43,107 nucleotides of DNA from positions 1 through 43,107 of the forward strand of contig KE560502.1 of assembly GCA_000442015.1 (NCBI GenBank), read 5' to 3'. The notes beneath the pieces were generated by a model that ran no database searches, was not told where the DNA came from, and saw only the letters and a program-made list of their open reading frames with translations. This document shows, in pieces, positions 10,301-22,813 of this stretch. This DNA comes from Rozella allomycis CSF55. Its lineage: Eukaryota; Rozellomycota. Position 1 is the stretch's first letter. Each line of letters opens with the position of its first letter. The position numbers were made by a program, and so were the translations under genes.

Positions 10301-13300
10301 AGTCGAATTATTCTTGAATGTTTAAAGAATGCGAATTGTGTTGAATATTTTGATAAAATTGTTGAAATTGTTGTTGAGCCTAAAATTGAATATTTTGTTT
10401 CTGAAAATTTAGAGAAGCCAAGTTTATCACTTGAAATATTCAAGACCATCATCGACCAGGGTAAAGTTGAAGAAGCAAATGAAAGAGATTGTAATGTAGT
10501 GAATGAAAGAGATTGTAATGTAGTGAATGAAAGAGATTGCAATGCAGTGAATGAAAGAGATTGCAATGTAGTGAATGAAAGAGATTGTAATGCAGTTAAT
10601 GAAAGAGATTGCAATGTAGTGAATGAAAGAGATTGCAATGTAGTGAATAGTTATCGTGATGTTATTTTGGCGTTGGTGATGAATTTGAATAACGAAAGTA
10701 TTTGTATAAAGAGTGTTGATGTTTTAATGGATTTCATTTCACTATTAAAGGACATTGTTGTGGTTGAGTTGATTAAATCATTTATTAAAAGAAATTTGAA
10801 TAAAAAGAATTTTAGATTTTTGATTGACAAGGGAATAAAAGTATTACTAGAGAGAGACGTTGGATTAGATAAAGAAATGTTTGAGCTGTTTGTTAAATGT
10901 ATTAAATCTAGATATTCATTAGAATTATTGAAACTGGTAAACAAGATGTGTGAAGTTGATGTTGAATGTAAAGAGTATTTGTATTTAATGTCTCTATTTG
11001 GAGTTGAACATGTTGACAAGAATATTCTCTGTGACATTTACCACCAATACACCAAGAGACTAGAAAGTGAGAACGTTATGGGAAATGATTCTACTAGTAA
11101 TTCTCTTAATCATACTAATAATGACATTGCTGATACAATGAAAGGATTGATTTGTGATTTGCATGCAATGGAGTTGAATAGACTAGACTCAATTGACTTT
11201 GATAAAAGAAACAAAGCATTTCAAATGATACAAAGTATTAATGTAATAGATGTATTGATGGTTCCAATATTCCATTCTTTAACATTGAATCTTAAAAGCG
11301 ATGAAATGAGCATTAGAAATCAATCTTCCATGGTGTTTCTAACGTTAATGCAAAAGAACAAGTATATGAATTTATTTAAGACTATTTTATTTCCTTTTAT
11401 TAAAGAATCAATGAGCCATCCCAGTGAGATTATTAAACAAGAATGTTTATTTCTACTATACAACCTTATCAAAGAGACTAAAGAAGTTGAAAATAGAGAG
11501 AGTATGCAAGTGGACATTGAAGGTCAAACAGCTCAACTTTATGGTAATGCACATTACTTGAGTGATTATTTGTTTTTGTATTCTGATGATCAAGAAGCTT
11601 GTTTGTTGTTAAATTTTATGCATATTCAATTGCATAGAAGACAGAGAGCATTTAGAAGATTGGCAGAAAAGTTGAATAAAATGATTGAAACAATAAAACC
11701 ATCAACAAGAACATTTCTAATAAATTTATGTCAATCTAGTCTACCTGGCAGTGATCCTGTTCTATTTAATGAAATTCTATCTTGTTTATCTATTCTGATT
11801 CAAAAAGTTAATATTTATGATTATCAAAGAATTGTTAATAAATATTTAACCAAACTAGAAGATGAATTAAACAGTGAAAAAAGTGAAAGAAGTGAAAAGA
11901 ATAGAAATGAAAAGAATAAAAGTGACAAATTTAATAATAATAATAGTAATGGTAGTAATAACGCTAATAAATTGGCTAAATTTTCATTGAATAATTTGAT
12001 AAAAATAATAAATAAATTAATTCATCCAAGAAGTGAAGAATTGAATTCAATTTCAAACAGATTAATGAAATTGTTAAAGTTGAATGTTATGGTTTCAATT
12101 TCAATAATAAAACTAAATAAATCTGAAAATATTCTAGTGAAAATCTTATTAGAAATTTGTTCAAAATTAAAGAGTAAAAATCAAGAAGAAAGAGATCAAG
12201 TTAGAAAAACTCTAGTTGAAATTACAAAATATCTTGGTGTTGAATATTTGGGTTTTATCATTGAAAATTTACAAAATAATTTATTGAGAGGTTATCAACT
12301 TCACATTTTATCATTTACACTTTTTGAATTACTTCAATGTCTTACTGAGAGTGACAGAGTTGAAGTGGTGAGTAAAGAAGTTGAAGTAGAAAGAGTTGAA
12401 AGGGTTGAAATAACGAGTAGAGTAGAAGGAGTTGATGGGGATAGAGTTGAAATAACGAGTAAAGAAGGGGATAGAGTTGAACTAGCAAATATTCAAGAAC
12501 TAAATTTCGATTATTGTGTTGATAAAATATTTGAAATAACTTTGGAATCATTGTTTGGCCAAGTTGGAAGTGATAAATCCAACAAGGAAATCACTGGGAA
12601 AATCAAAGAAGAGAAATCAAACAGAGGCTATGAAATTTTAGATATTTGTTTCAAATACATTTCCATCACTAAATTTAATCTCTTTATTGAAATGATTTCC
12701 AAATATGAAATTAAAAGAATTCAAGAATGTTTAAACAGAGTGTGCATTTCAATATCAAAGAGAGCGTTTAATAATAACCAACTTGAATATCTCCTAACCT
12801 TTATCCACCTCTTAGTCAAATCTGAAAGTGAAGTTTCAAGTAAAGTTGAGAGTGTTGAAAGTGTTGAAAGTGATGAAGTCAATAAAGTGGATGGTCAAGT
12901 CGAATGTAAGGCCTTGTTTGGTTGGATGCTATTGCTGTCATTGCTAAAGAAAGGATTAAAGGGGTTTAATGAATTGATGGAACAGTTCAAGAATCCATTA
13001 CATGAAATAATTAAACAAAAGAAGAATATTAATTTGGTGGTTGTTGGATTAAAGATTTCCATTTTATTATATTCATATTTTGTAGATTCCAGAAACTTTA
13101 AATTTGCATTCAAGATATTTACTAATAGTAGTAATACAGGGAATGAAGTGTGTCAGAATGCATTAAAGCTGATAACAATAATGATACCAACAATGAATGT
13201 TACAGAACATCAATTGAAAGTATTAATAGAAAAGATTATTCCAGATTTAACAAGTCAAGAGAAACAATCAAATACATTTTCATTTATTAAAAATTTAATT

Positions 13301-14899
13301 TCAAAGAAAATAATCATTCCTGAAATTTACAACTTGATTGATAAAATTAAAGAAATTTTAATAACAAATCATTCTGAACAAATTCAATTGTATTCTAGAC
13401 AATCCTTGTTGAATTTTATTTTATCTTTTCCTCTATCTGAAAAAAAGATTGAATCTTTTGTTTTATTCTTTATTCAAAATTTAACTTTTCCACATGAACA
13501 TGGCAGATTATCTTTAATTGAATTTCTCGCTTTATTTATTCAGAAATCTCCAATTCAATTAATAGAGAAATTTAATGATCTATTTTTTGTTTCTTTTTCT
13601 TTAAATTTATTAAATGATGAATCTGAAAAATGCAAAATTGGTTTTGAAAAATTAATTCAAATCTTAATTCAGAAAAAGCCACATTCTATTTATAAAACAA
13701 TGATTGAAAAATGGATAAATTCAAATGAAATTCAAAATAAAATTATTGGAATCAAATTACTAAGAATTGTTAAACCAAGTAAATTTATTCAATTTCTATT
13801 TTTAGATTCTGAAATTTCTACCCTTGAAATTTCTACCCTGGTTTTAAATTGTCTTTTATTGAATAATCTAAATCTAAACTTGGAATGTTTAAACACTCTA
13901 ATGGAATTCAAAAATATTTCATTTGATAATTTATTTCCACATTTAATTCCATTCTTGGAAAATATTCAACTCAGAATTCCAACAATTCAACTTTTATTAG
14001 AAAAAGAAGATTATTTAATGAAACAAGGTAATTCATCTATTTCAATCTAAAAAGGCTCGTGCAGAAATTTAGCAAATTTATTATTGAAAAATGAAATCAA
14101 CCATTCTCTAATTGTCAAAGCATTCTATGTCATTTCTAAAATATTCTACTCTCATCCATCACTCAATGAAATCAAAGAAATAATGGAGATTGAAGGTGTT
14201 GATGTAGAAGGGGGAGTTGAGAGTGAAGTTGAAAGTGACGTTGAAAGTGAGGTTAGTGAGGTTGAAAGGGCAGGGCAAGTTGCTACCGTTGAAAGTGAAG
14301 ATGACGCACGAGAAAGTGAAAGTGAGGCACGAGAAATTGAACTTGATGATATTGCTACTACTGATGCTACTAGTGACACTGTTACTGAGTCTACAAAGAC
14401 TCCATCGGGACCATTGAAATGGCTCGTTTACAAACTTTACTTGGCGTCAAAGAAATTAAACAACAATTTCAACATTGAAACAGTAATTAATTTATAGCTA
14501 CCTTTATAGACAACTTTTATCCTTCAAATATTCGCTTCATTAACAACATTCATTCCACAAGATGAATTAAATCACTACACTTACTTTATAATCAAAACGC
14601 TTTACAATCTAAACAGTCGTCCAAATCCTCCTCAAATTGTTCTGGAAACGTTGGATTTATTCAAATCAAAATCTATCCTTCAATCTTTCTACTCTCAATT
14701 AGACTCTATCAGAAGAAAAGCAGAAATTAAAAGAATAAACAGGAAAAAACAAAATCAATTAATCGCCATCAACAATCCTGAATTGGCTGCCCAAATTAAA
14801 TTGAAAAAATCAATCCAAAAGAAGAATCAGAAAAAGAGAAAAATTGATCAATTCAAAAATAACAAACTTAAATTCTCTACCAAAAAAGTCAAACATTAA
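7394..14899 (+). CDS. UTP20: U3 snoRNP / SSU processome component UTP20
   Basis: Five exons (7394-7411, 7438-7709, 7738-14027, 14055-14482, 14510-14899) encode about 2465 aa, close to the ~2490 aa of yeast Utp20. This giant HEAT/ARM-repeat protein belongs to the 90S pre-ribosome and is needed for 18S rRNA maturation in the nucleolus. The start comes from splicing a 6-codon first exon (MEKRFQ) to FQSFTDRI, matching the family N-terminus. WEPLLELVSGLVKDLR across the second splice matches the conserved PLLDLVVQLARDL block. The C-terminus ends with the family signature INNPELAAQIK and a Lys-rich tail (KKNQKKRKIDQ). Introns are 26-28 nt. Oddities are an eightfold-codon minisatellite and several Glu/Val/Gly-rich insertions, described separately. 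Confidence 0.93.
9274..9410 (+). repeat. Glu/Gly/Val/Arg-rich low-complexity tract inside UTP20
   Basis: GGAGAAGG/AGAGTTGG-type purine-rich units encode runs such as VEGEGERVGGEGERVE and GEEEGERVEREEE. Similar VE/ERVE-rich tracts recur near 12355-12480 and in the fourth exon (about 14195-14350). Strong purine bias on the coding strand is visible. This looks like slippage-driven expansion in loops between HEAT repeats. Confidence 0.7.
10478..10645 (+). repeat. 24-bp minisatellite coding seven NERDCN(V/A)V repeats in UTP20
   Basis: Seven head-to-tail 24-bp units, AATGAAAGAGATTG followed by [T/C]AATG[T/C]AGT[G/T], keep the reading frame and encode NERDCNVV or NERDCNAV. Only silent T/C, the V/A change and a final G/T vary, which implies recent expansion. 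The 24-bp unit (8 codons) preserves frame at any copy number. I know of no such repeat in UTP20 of other organisms. Confidence 0.93.
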
Positions 14900-15037
14900 A
14901 GAATAAAGAAGAGAAATTTTAATAGCGATCTAAGTTTTCTTTTAATTTTATTATGTTGTAATTTTATTATTTTGTAATTTGGTAATCTCTACATTCTACT
15001 GTTTAATACCTTGAATACTTACGTTAATTCATGACTA

Positions 15038-16260
15038 CTACTTTTTATAATTGTGCGCGACAAATGGTAGCTTTGCTACTTTGGCCAGCTGATTTCTACC
15101 ACGCACATTAACTTTTATTTCAGTTCCAACCTTGCAATGCTCCCGCCTAATATACCCCATCGCTATATTCTGTTTCAAACTAGGCGATGGTCCTCCACTA
15201 GTTACCCTTCCAACAATCTTTCCTTCAACATCTAAAATATCTGCTCCACCTCTATTTTACATCTCATAAATCATACTTCTCGCAGGCGCTCCACTCACTA
15301 TAATCCCAACTCTCTTGGTCTCAACACCTTCATTCAAATTCTTCAACACAAATTCACTTCCTAAAAATCCTCCCTCATTTCTCCTTCTTTTACTAATCGT
15401 CCATCCAAGCCCTGCTTCAATCGGACCCGTCTGTTCATCAATCTCATGGCCATACAAACATAGCCCTGCTTCCATTCTCAATGTATCCCTCGCTCCAAGA
15501 CCTGCCATCTTCACATCTCCATCCTCAAGCATCCTCTCTACCAATTTAACCACATTCTTTTCACTAACTGATATCTATCAAGAAACATTCACCTATCATA
15601 CCTCAAATCCATCCTCCCCTGTATACCCACATCTCGACACAGTAACATTTTCATCGCCAAATTTTACAGTCGTGCAATGCATGAATTTCAAATCTTCAAA
15701 CTTTTCTCCAAAAACTTTTTCTACAACTTTTTGTGACAATGGTCCTTGAACTGCAATCAGCGACAAGTTTTCAAACGATACTTTTACATCAAACTTTACA
15801 GAATGCTCCAATAAATGGCTTTTGATCTTTTCTGAACATCCCGCATTGTTCACCAAATGTAAATGGTCTGCTTTGCTACACAACCCAATTTAACATTCAC
15901 TTACCATGTAATAACAGTATCATCCAGTACCCCGCCTTTTTCGTTTGTAAATACACTTAATGCACTTTGACCAACAGACATTCTAGCCAGATCAACAACA
16001 GTCAGTTTTTCAATGAATCTCTCCTTGTCAGTTCCATGGATTCTCAATTTGAAATATTTCATTGGTTACTTTGTTTGGAGCATGTGCGAAACATCAAATA
16101 CTGAAACTTTAGATCGCGTATGCAAGTGCGATTCTATTATACCGCAATCCGGGTACACTAAAGGCATACTATAGCCCCCAAAAGCTACCATTTGAGCGTT
16201 TTTGGAGCAATGAAAGTTGTAAAGATGTGTTCTGAGTGTCGAATAAGGTCTTTTAAGCAT
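15038..16260 (-). CDS. GCV1: Aminomethyltransferase (glycine cleavage system T-protein)
   Basis: Five exons on the minus strand (16260-16070, 16042-15905, 15875-15602, 15574-15277, 15249-15038) encode about 370 aa. The T-protein transfers the aminomethyl carbon from lipoylated H-protein to tetrahydrofolate in mitochondria. The N-terminus [18 protein letters not shown] looks like a mitochondrial presequence. Signatures: [20 protein letters not shown] across the first splice; [46 protein letters not shown]; and [18 protein letters not shown]. An apparent in-frame stop near 15255 disappears when a 27-nt intron (15276-15250) is removed, restoring PARSGADILD. The FPGS gene nearby belongs to the same folate chemistry but is probably not co-regulated. 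Confidence 0.94.
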
Positions 16261-16345
16261 TTTGGAAATTAATTAACAACAAAATTAGAAAATAACAAAT
16301 CTAACGTATCATAATGTAAAAGGTAATTTTTTAATTTTAAACTGT

Positions 16346-16966
16346 TTATTTTTTGTCTTTGCTATAGTTCTTTATCCCAAATTCAGGATCCACTAGGTAT
16401 CCAAACGATGATCTTTTAAGAAACCACAGGCACCATGGATAGTTGTACTGCATAGCATAAAGATAACTAGAATCATATTTAATCTTGTCTTTATCCAATG
16501 CTTTCGATAGTTCTGTGGAAAGATCATGGCGCTTGCCGTCATTAAACACCCCACCCTTAAATTTTCTAATCGCAATAAATTTCTCGGGAATTTTAACAAC
16601 CTCCAGCGTAACCCCATTAATAATATCTTTTTTGCAACTCTGAAGTGGTATTCCATTAGGAAGTTGCCGATAACTGTAATGGTCTCTGTTCACCTTGTTG
16701 CTTAACTTTGTTATTACCGGCCATGTCATCAGCTCTTTATTTTTTATAGTTCTTAAAGAAGTTTTGCAATTTCTATACAAGTAATCAGCGTAATATCTAT
16801 GACTGTCTAAAAGAACAGAACTGTGTAGACTTTTTGAAGAAAAAGTGGTTTGAATTGCTGTTATTGGGTCGAATTTTATAATTTCGTACGATGGACATGA
16901 AAATAGTATTTTCTGAACAGATATTGGACCAGGATTTATGCCGAATATGGAAGACGTGGCTAAAGC
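16346..16966 (-). CDS. SOUL-domain (haem-binding protein family) protein, start unresolved
   Basis: Open minus-strand frame of about 206 codons. SOUL/HEBP-type features: CPSYEIIKFDPITAIQTTF near the N-terminus, matching the family YEVRKYEPxxWxxTT start; KNKELMTWPVITKLSN, matching the KIxMTxPV block; IPEKFIAIRKFKGGVFND, matching the VAVRxFxG block; and the terminal YNYPWCLWFLKR. Members bind haem or tetrapyrroles loosely and occur in cytosol or mitochondria. The frame has no credible ATG: an ATG at 16978 is followed by GAA ATT TAA, so a stop lies just before the family-like sequence. The next Met is inside the domain. Possible causes: an unseen 5' exon, a non-AUG start, a sequence error or early decay. 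The frame end and domain are secure; the 5' boundary is not. Confidence 0.75.
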   Translation of the reverse strand, partial: ALATSSIFGINPGPISVQKILFSCPSYEIIKFDPITAIQTTFSSKSLHSSVLLDSHRYYADYLYRNCKTSLRTIKNKELMTWPVITKLSNKVNRDHYSYRQLPNGIPLQSCKKDIINGVTLEVVKIPEKFIAIRKFKGGVFNDGKRHDLSTELSKALDKDKIKYDSSYLYAMQYNYPWCLWFLKRSSFGYLVDPEFGIKNYSKDKK

Positions 16967-17094
16967 TTAAATTTCCATTGTTGGACTATCTTAATTTTAA
17001 GAGGAACCAAATATACATAGGATTCGCCATTTAAAAATTGCTTATCGAATTTTAAATTAACGAATCGGAAAATCGGAAGATTCCAATCATAACA

Positions 17095-19066
17095 ATGGCA
17101 AGTGAAATTGTCCATGGGGAATCATTCTCAATACAAAAACGTCCAGTAAGTAAATAAGAAGAAAGAGATAATAGATGTCTTGTAGTACTGGATTGCATCA
17201 AGTAGATAGTTTACGTCAAATGGGAAATGAGTTTACAACTCTAACTGATGTTGAATACGAAAATATTCAGGGAAATTCAATGATAAATTCTCTAGGAATA
17301 AATGCCAATGGAGTTGTATCACAAAACGATGTAAAAGAAAAGAGAGAAAAGTTCTCATACATAAAAATATATGATCATGATATTGATGTATATAAAACAC
17401 AATTTGTTCGACTGACATCAACCGTTTATCAAGTGTTACAGCATGCGTTAAAAGGTAATACTCATGTTTCAAATATATCAAACATGAATATGATTGAAAT
17501 TCATTCAATTACAGGAGGTAATCAAATCATGTTTAAAAGATATTGATGAGAGAATTCTTGACCGTGATTGGACAATGAATCAAGTGCTGGGTGACAATGC
17601 ACGGAATTTGGATGTCTATTTCTACTTTAAAAAATGTTGTAACGATCAAGTAAATTTTGTGTTTTGAAGTAAAAGAATGTGAAATCCTTTCAAACGCTTG
17701 AAAAATCGTTGACAAATATTATGGACAGTTTCAATGAAACAGATGTTGCAAGAATGTCTATAATAAATAGAGACTTGATAAAAGCATATGTGTATCGTTA
17801 CAAAACAGCTGGAATAAGAGGATGGAAGAGAAGATTTGTGGTCATGAACAATGGAGACAAATATTTGAATTTCTATGAAAACGATAATTTGGAAACAAAA
17901 CTATATTGCATTGAAATTGCCAACATTTTGTCAGTGAAGAACTCTGCGATTGAATCTTCAATGTCATTTAATAATTGTGGTTGGCAGATTGTTACAAAGG
18001 ACACAACATTCCAACTATTAGCGTTGAATAAGAATCAAAGAGACCAATTTGTTGAGTTGATGGAAGGATTACTTGAATCCAAAAGTCCATGGAATGATTT
18101 GGAGCTAAAAAGACACCAAGAATATTTTCTGTTACCTTCATTAACTGCAACTGAAAATGAATCTGCAAAAGATGTTGCTCTTAAAAAGCTAACAAGACTT
18201 TTTGAAAAATACAATTTCGACGTAAAGACGTTAATTGACCACGACGCAAACAATAAAAAAAATCCTAAAAAATCTATTTTTAAGTTTAAATCATCAGGCT
18301 CTGTTTCTAATTCTGATAAAGATCTGCTGGAACCTTCTGTGCCATTTGGCTTGTGTCTTGAAAAATGTTTAGAAAATACGCTGGTTTCTCCTAAATGCAA
18401 TGAGTTGAATGGATTGAAAGTTCCTGTTATACTTGAATGGCTTATTACAATAATAATAGAAAAGGGGTTAGAAAATGAAGGAATTTTCAGAATTCCCGGT
18501 TCTACAACTAGAATACTGAAAGTTAAAAAACAAATAAATAAAGGTGAATATCCCGACAAAGAATCTTTGAATATTCATGATGTAGCTGGATTGTTCAAAT
18601 TATTCATACGTGAATTGTCGGAACCGTTAATGACTTTTAGGTTTCATCTCCCTTTACGATTTATACAATGTAAAATTTATTCATTTATTATAAAAAGCAT
18701 TAAGAGATAGCAAAGATGCGATCCAATCCCTGAAATTCATCGTAATTTTACTCCCTTTGACAAATCGTTCAGCGTTGCAATATATTGTATGGTTTCTAAG
18801 AAAAGTATCTGATTTGTCCCAATTAAACAAAATGGATGCATCAAATCTGGCAACTGTCATTGGACCAAATATTGTTCGTTCCGAAAAGGCAGAGAGTGGC
18901 AGCATGACGTCACAGCAAATTGAAGATCTTCAAATTGGAATATCATGCATGAAACTACTGATTGATAACTATGATGAAATATTTACTGTAATTTTTTCGC
19001 TATTTCTTTCATTAGCTTACACCAGAGTTTATGTCTCAAGTAATCAAAGAAACTGGAAAATCTTGA
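17095..19066 (+). CDS. RhoGAP protein with RA-like and PH domains
   Basis: Six exons (17095-17145, 17175-17517, 17540-17649, 17676-18669, 18698-18987, 19016-19066) encode about 612 aa. RhoGAPs stimulate GTP hydrolysis by Rho/Rac/Cdc42. An N-terminal ubiquitin-like region resembling a Ras-association domain (FSYIKIYDHDIDVYKTQF ... DRDWTMNQVLGDNARNLDVY) is followed by a PH domain (AYVYRYKTAGIRGWKRRFVV ... GWQIVTKDTTFQLLA). The RhoGAP domain then shows the catalytic-loop context ENEGIFRIPGSTTRI, then VAGLFKLFIRELSEPL and ALQYIVWFLRKVSDL. The arginine finger is the R in GIFRIPG. Four introns are 26-29 nt; the second (17518-17539) is only 22 nt. Head-to-head with SOUL; its stop is 15 bp from the convergent FPGS stop. 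Confidence 0.88.
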
Positions 19067-19081
19067 CATCAAAAATAAATT

Positions 19082-20624
19082 CTATTTAATTTTATTGTTT
19101 TTAATTATGGCTAAAACACTACCAATTAGATGCAAGGATCCTGTCACTAATACAGTCTTGTCAGCCAAATTTAACGCTTCCTCAACAGAATCTGTTACAA
19201 ACACGTTGGAATTGGGTAATCTTGTATTCCAATATGCTTTTAAGGTTTCAAGCTTTGAAACTACCGCACTGTCATCTAAACTTAAATTATCACAGTCATG
19301 AAACGTTAAATCTTTGATTTTAGGACTTGAAAAAACAATCTTCTCAAAATTGGAAACCTCTTTCGCATATTTTATAATTGGCTCTAACAGCCTTGCGTAA
19401 TCTCGCTCTCCGGAATAATAGAAAATTAATGAATGTGGCGTACATGGATTGACCCAATTAATACATTTCTATTAAATCAGCTTTGATTATATACCTGTAT
19501 GCTTTCAACAGTATGGGCTCCATCCAAATAGTACTTGCATTTTGTTGTCTCTACAATCTGGGATCTTCCAGGCCAAGATGTGGCTGACAACCCATTTATT
19601 ACAAATTTTTCTTTTAAAGGACTTGAAATATTTTCCTTGAACCGGTTAGAAAGGAAAGATTTTGATATTTCTACAGCTAGGCCCGCATTAAGCCTTTGAT
19701 GGTCGCCCTTAATGCCTAATTCTATGCCGAGGGGAACTTCTTCACAGACCGTCAACTCGGAATATTCGGCGGATGCCTTTTCTCTTATAATGTCTAAAGA
19801 GTTTTCTGGCTGCGGTACCGTGAAGGTTGGGATATTTTTCTTTTAAAGAACAGAATTAATTCTTACCTTTATAATACCAGCCTTATGTTTTGCAATATCA
19901 GAAATAGTATTTCCAAGTATATTTTGGTGATCATAACCAAGACTAGTTATTCCACATACAATAGGGCGCTCAAGAACATTGGTTGAATCATAAGTCCCTC
20001 CAATCCCAACCTCTATTACAGATACATCCACCTTTAGGAATACCATCAAAATGACAGTACTTGCTCTTGAAGGAAAATATGAAAAGCCAAAATCGTCAAA
20101 AATCTAAAATAGCTAGGCATTTGCGGAAATCCAGCTTCATTGGCTTGTTCCTTGGCAAAAGACACGAGAAATTATATATTACTAAACTGTAATTTGTTCC
20201 AAATCTCTTCAAAATATCGAGTGAAAAGATTCTCGTCTATTGGTAAACCCTGAATTCTTATTCTTTCTCTAACCTTTCAGATACTTATAAAAGATTTACA
20301 AAAATGAGATGGGGAGAAGTAAACATCCCTGTTCTCAATCCTTTATGTCTCAAAATCGATTCAATGAACGCGGACGTACTTCCTTTTCCCTTGGTCCCTG
20401 AAATATGTATTGCATTTAGACCATCCAAATTATCTTTCTAAATTAATTCACGTACATTCACTTACGGAATATCCTATTCTCGATAGCAAACTTTGCATCT
20501 CGGGAATACTCTTTTTATTCATTTGATCTCTACTCAACTTCAATGCTGCCACCACGTTCGCATTAGATTGAAGAGAATTCAATCGTTTAATGCAATCTGA
20601 ATACTTTGAAACGTATTTGGTCAT
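19082..20624 (-). CDS. MET7: Folylpolyglutamate synthase
   Basis: Seven exons on the minus strand (20624-20466, 20437-20300, 20273-20183, 20143-20061, 20031-19867, 19839-19495, 19468-19082) encode about 455 aa. The ATP-dependent Mur-ligase-fold enzyme adds glutamates to reduced folates, trapping them in cells and mitochondria. Visible: N-terminal [15 protein letters not shown]-loop [84 protein letters not shown]; and C-terminal [11 protein letters not shown]. The Met at 20624 is chosen because the frame upstream soon meets a stop and has no other ATG. Introns are 26-29 nt except one of 39 nt (20182-20144), placed to keep the frame into [12 protein letters not shown]. Confidence 0.93.
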
Positions 20625-20703
20625 GAATAAATAATTTTTTGATGGCGTAGCCAACTCTCAAAAACGAAACAGCAAGGCAATACTATGAGTAATAATTTTA
20701 ATT

Positions 20704-22115
<1,412 letters not shown>

Positions 22116-22156
22116 GACAAGGGTTTGCCATTTCAAGAATACAGGATTTCAGTAAT

Positions 22157-22752
22157 ATGGCGACAGAGTACAAAAAAGATTGCGTGTTTTGCAAATATGC
22201 AGTAAATTCTTCTAAACCAGAGATTAATAACGAAATAATCTGGCAGGTAAAAAATATCAATTTTTGTATTAAGAATGATGAATTCTTTGTAATTAATGAT
22301 CACAGGCCTGCAGCAAGATTTCACTATTTAATTATTCCAAAGACTCATATGGGTCCACTTACGGAAGTCTTGAAAGATAATGATCCTGAAAAGAATGCTG
22401 AATTCTGTAAGTAAAGCATAGATTTACTCCATTAGTTGCTAAAATGGGGTCCATATCGGTGCATTTAATCGGGAGACATTTATTACCAGAAGCCATAGTT
22501 GGGTTTCATGTACCACCATTCAATAGTATCGATCATTTGCATTGTCACGTGATTATTCCACCATATAGAAGATGGTGGCATAGTTTTATGTATCACTATT
22601 CTTTCAATTTCACTCCATTAACGCTGGTACGCTTGCAACTTCCAAGATTGTCCAAATGGCGTAGCCAGTCAGACGCCTTAAAATTGGAAAAAGATAAATT
22701 AAATAATCTCACGGAATATCATAGATTTATGAATAGTAAATATAAAGAATAA
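22157..22752 (+). CDS. HIT-family protein, HINT3-like
   Basis: Two exons (22157-22406, 22436-22752) separated by a 29-nt intron encode 188 aa. HIT enzymes hydrolyse or transfer nucleotides from adenosine-phosphate substrates. Early conserved block KDCVFCKYAVN is followed by PRPAARFHYLIIPK-like sequence (HRPAARFHYLIIPKTHMG). The catalytic histidine triad is HLHCHVI in the context FNSIDHLHCHVIIPP. The C-terminal extension (WHSFMYHYSFNF ... LNNLTEYHRFMNSKYKE) is longer than in HINT1 and resembles HINT3 or short aprataxin-like proteins. Function is assigned at family level only. Divergent from RBBP4 and 61 bp before DIP2. Confidence 0.88.
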
Positions 22753-22813
22753 AGTTTGTCGGGTTTTAGAAAATGGGCAATTAAACTTTACGATTATTTT
22801 TGTTTTCATTTTC

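Noticed and set aside
9157-10638. Long minus-strand open frames (Ser/Leu-rich repeats) opposite UTP20
   Set aside because: They are the complement of the purine-rich and minisatellite tracts; composition explains their openness and they lie wholly inside a conserved gene.
15250-15276. In-frame TAA suggesting a broken T-protein gene
   Set aside because: A 27-nt GT...AG intron removes the stop and restores conserved PARSGADILD, so the gene is intact.
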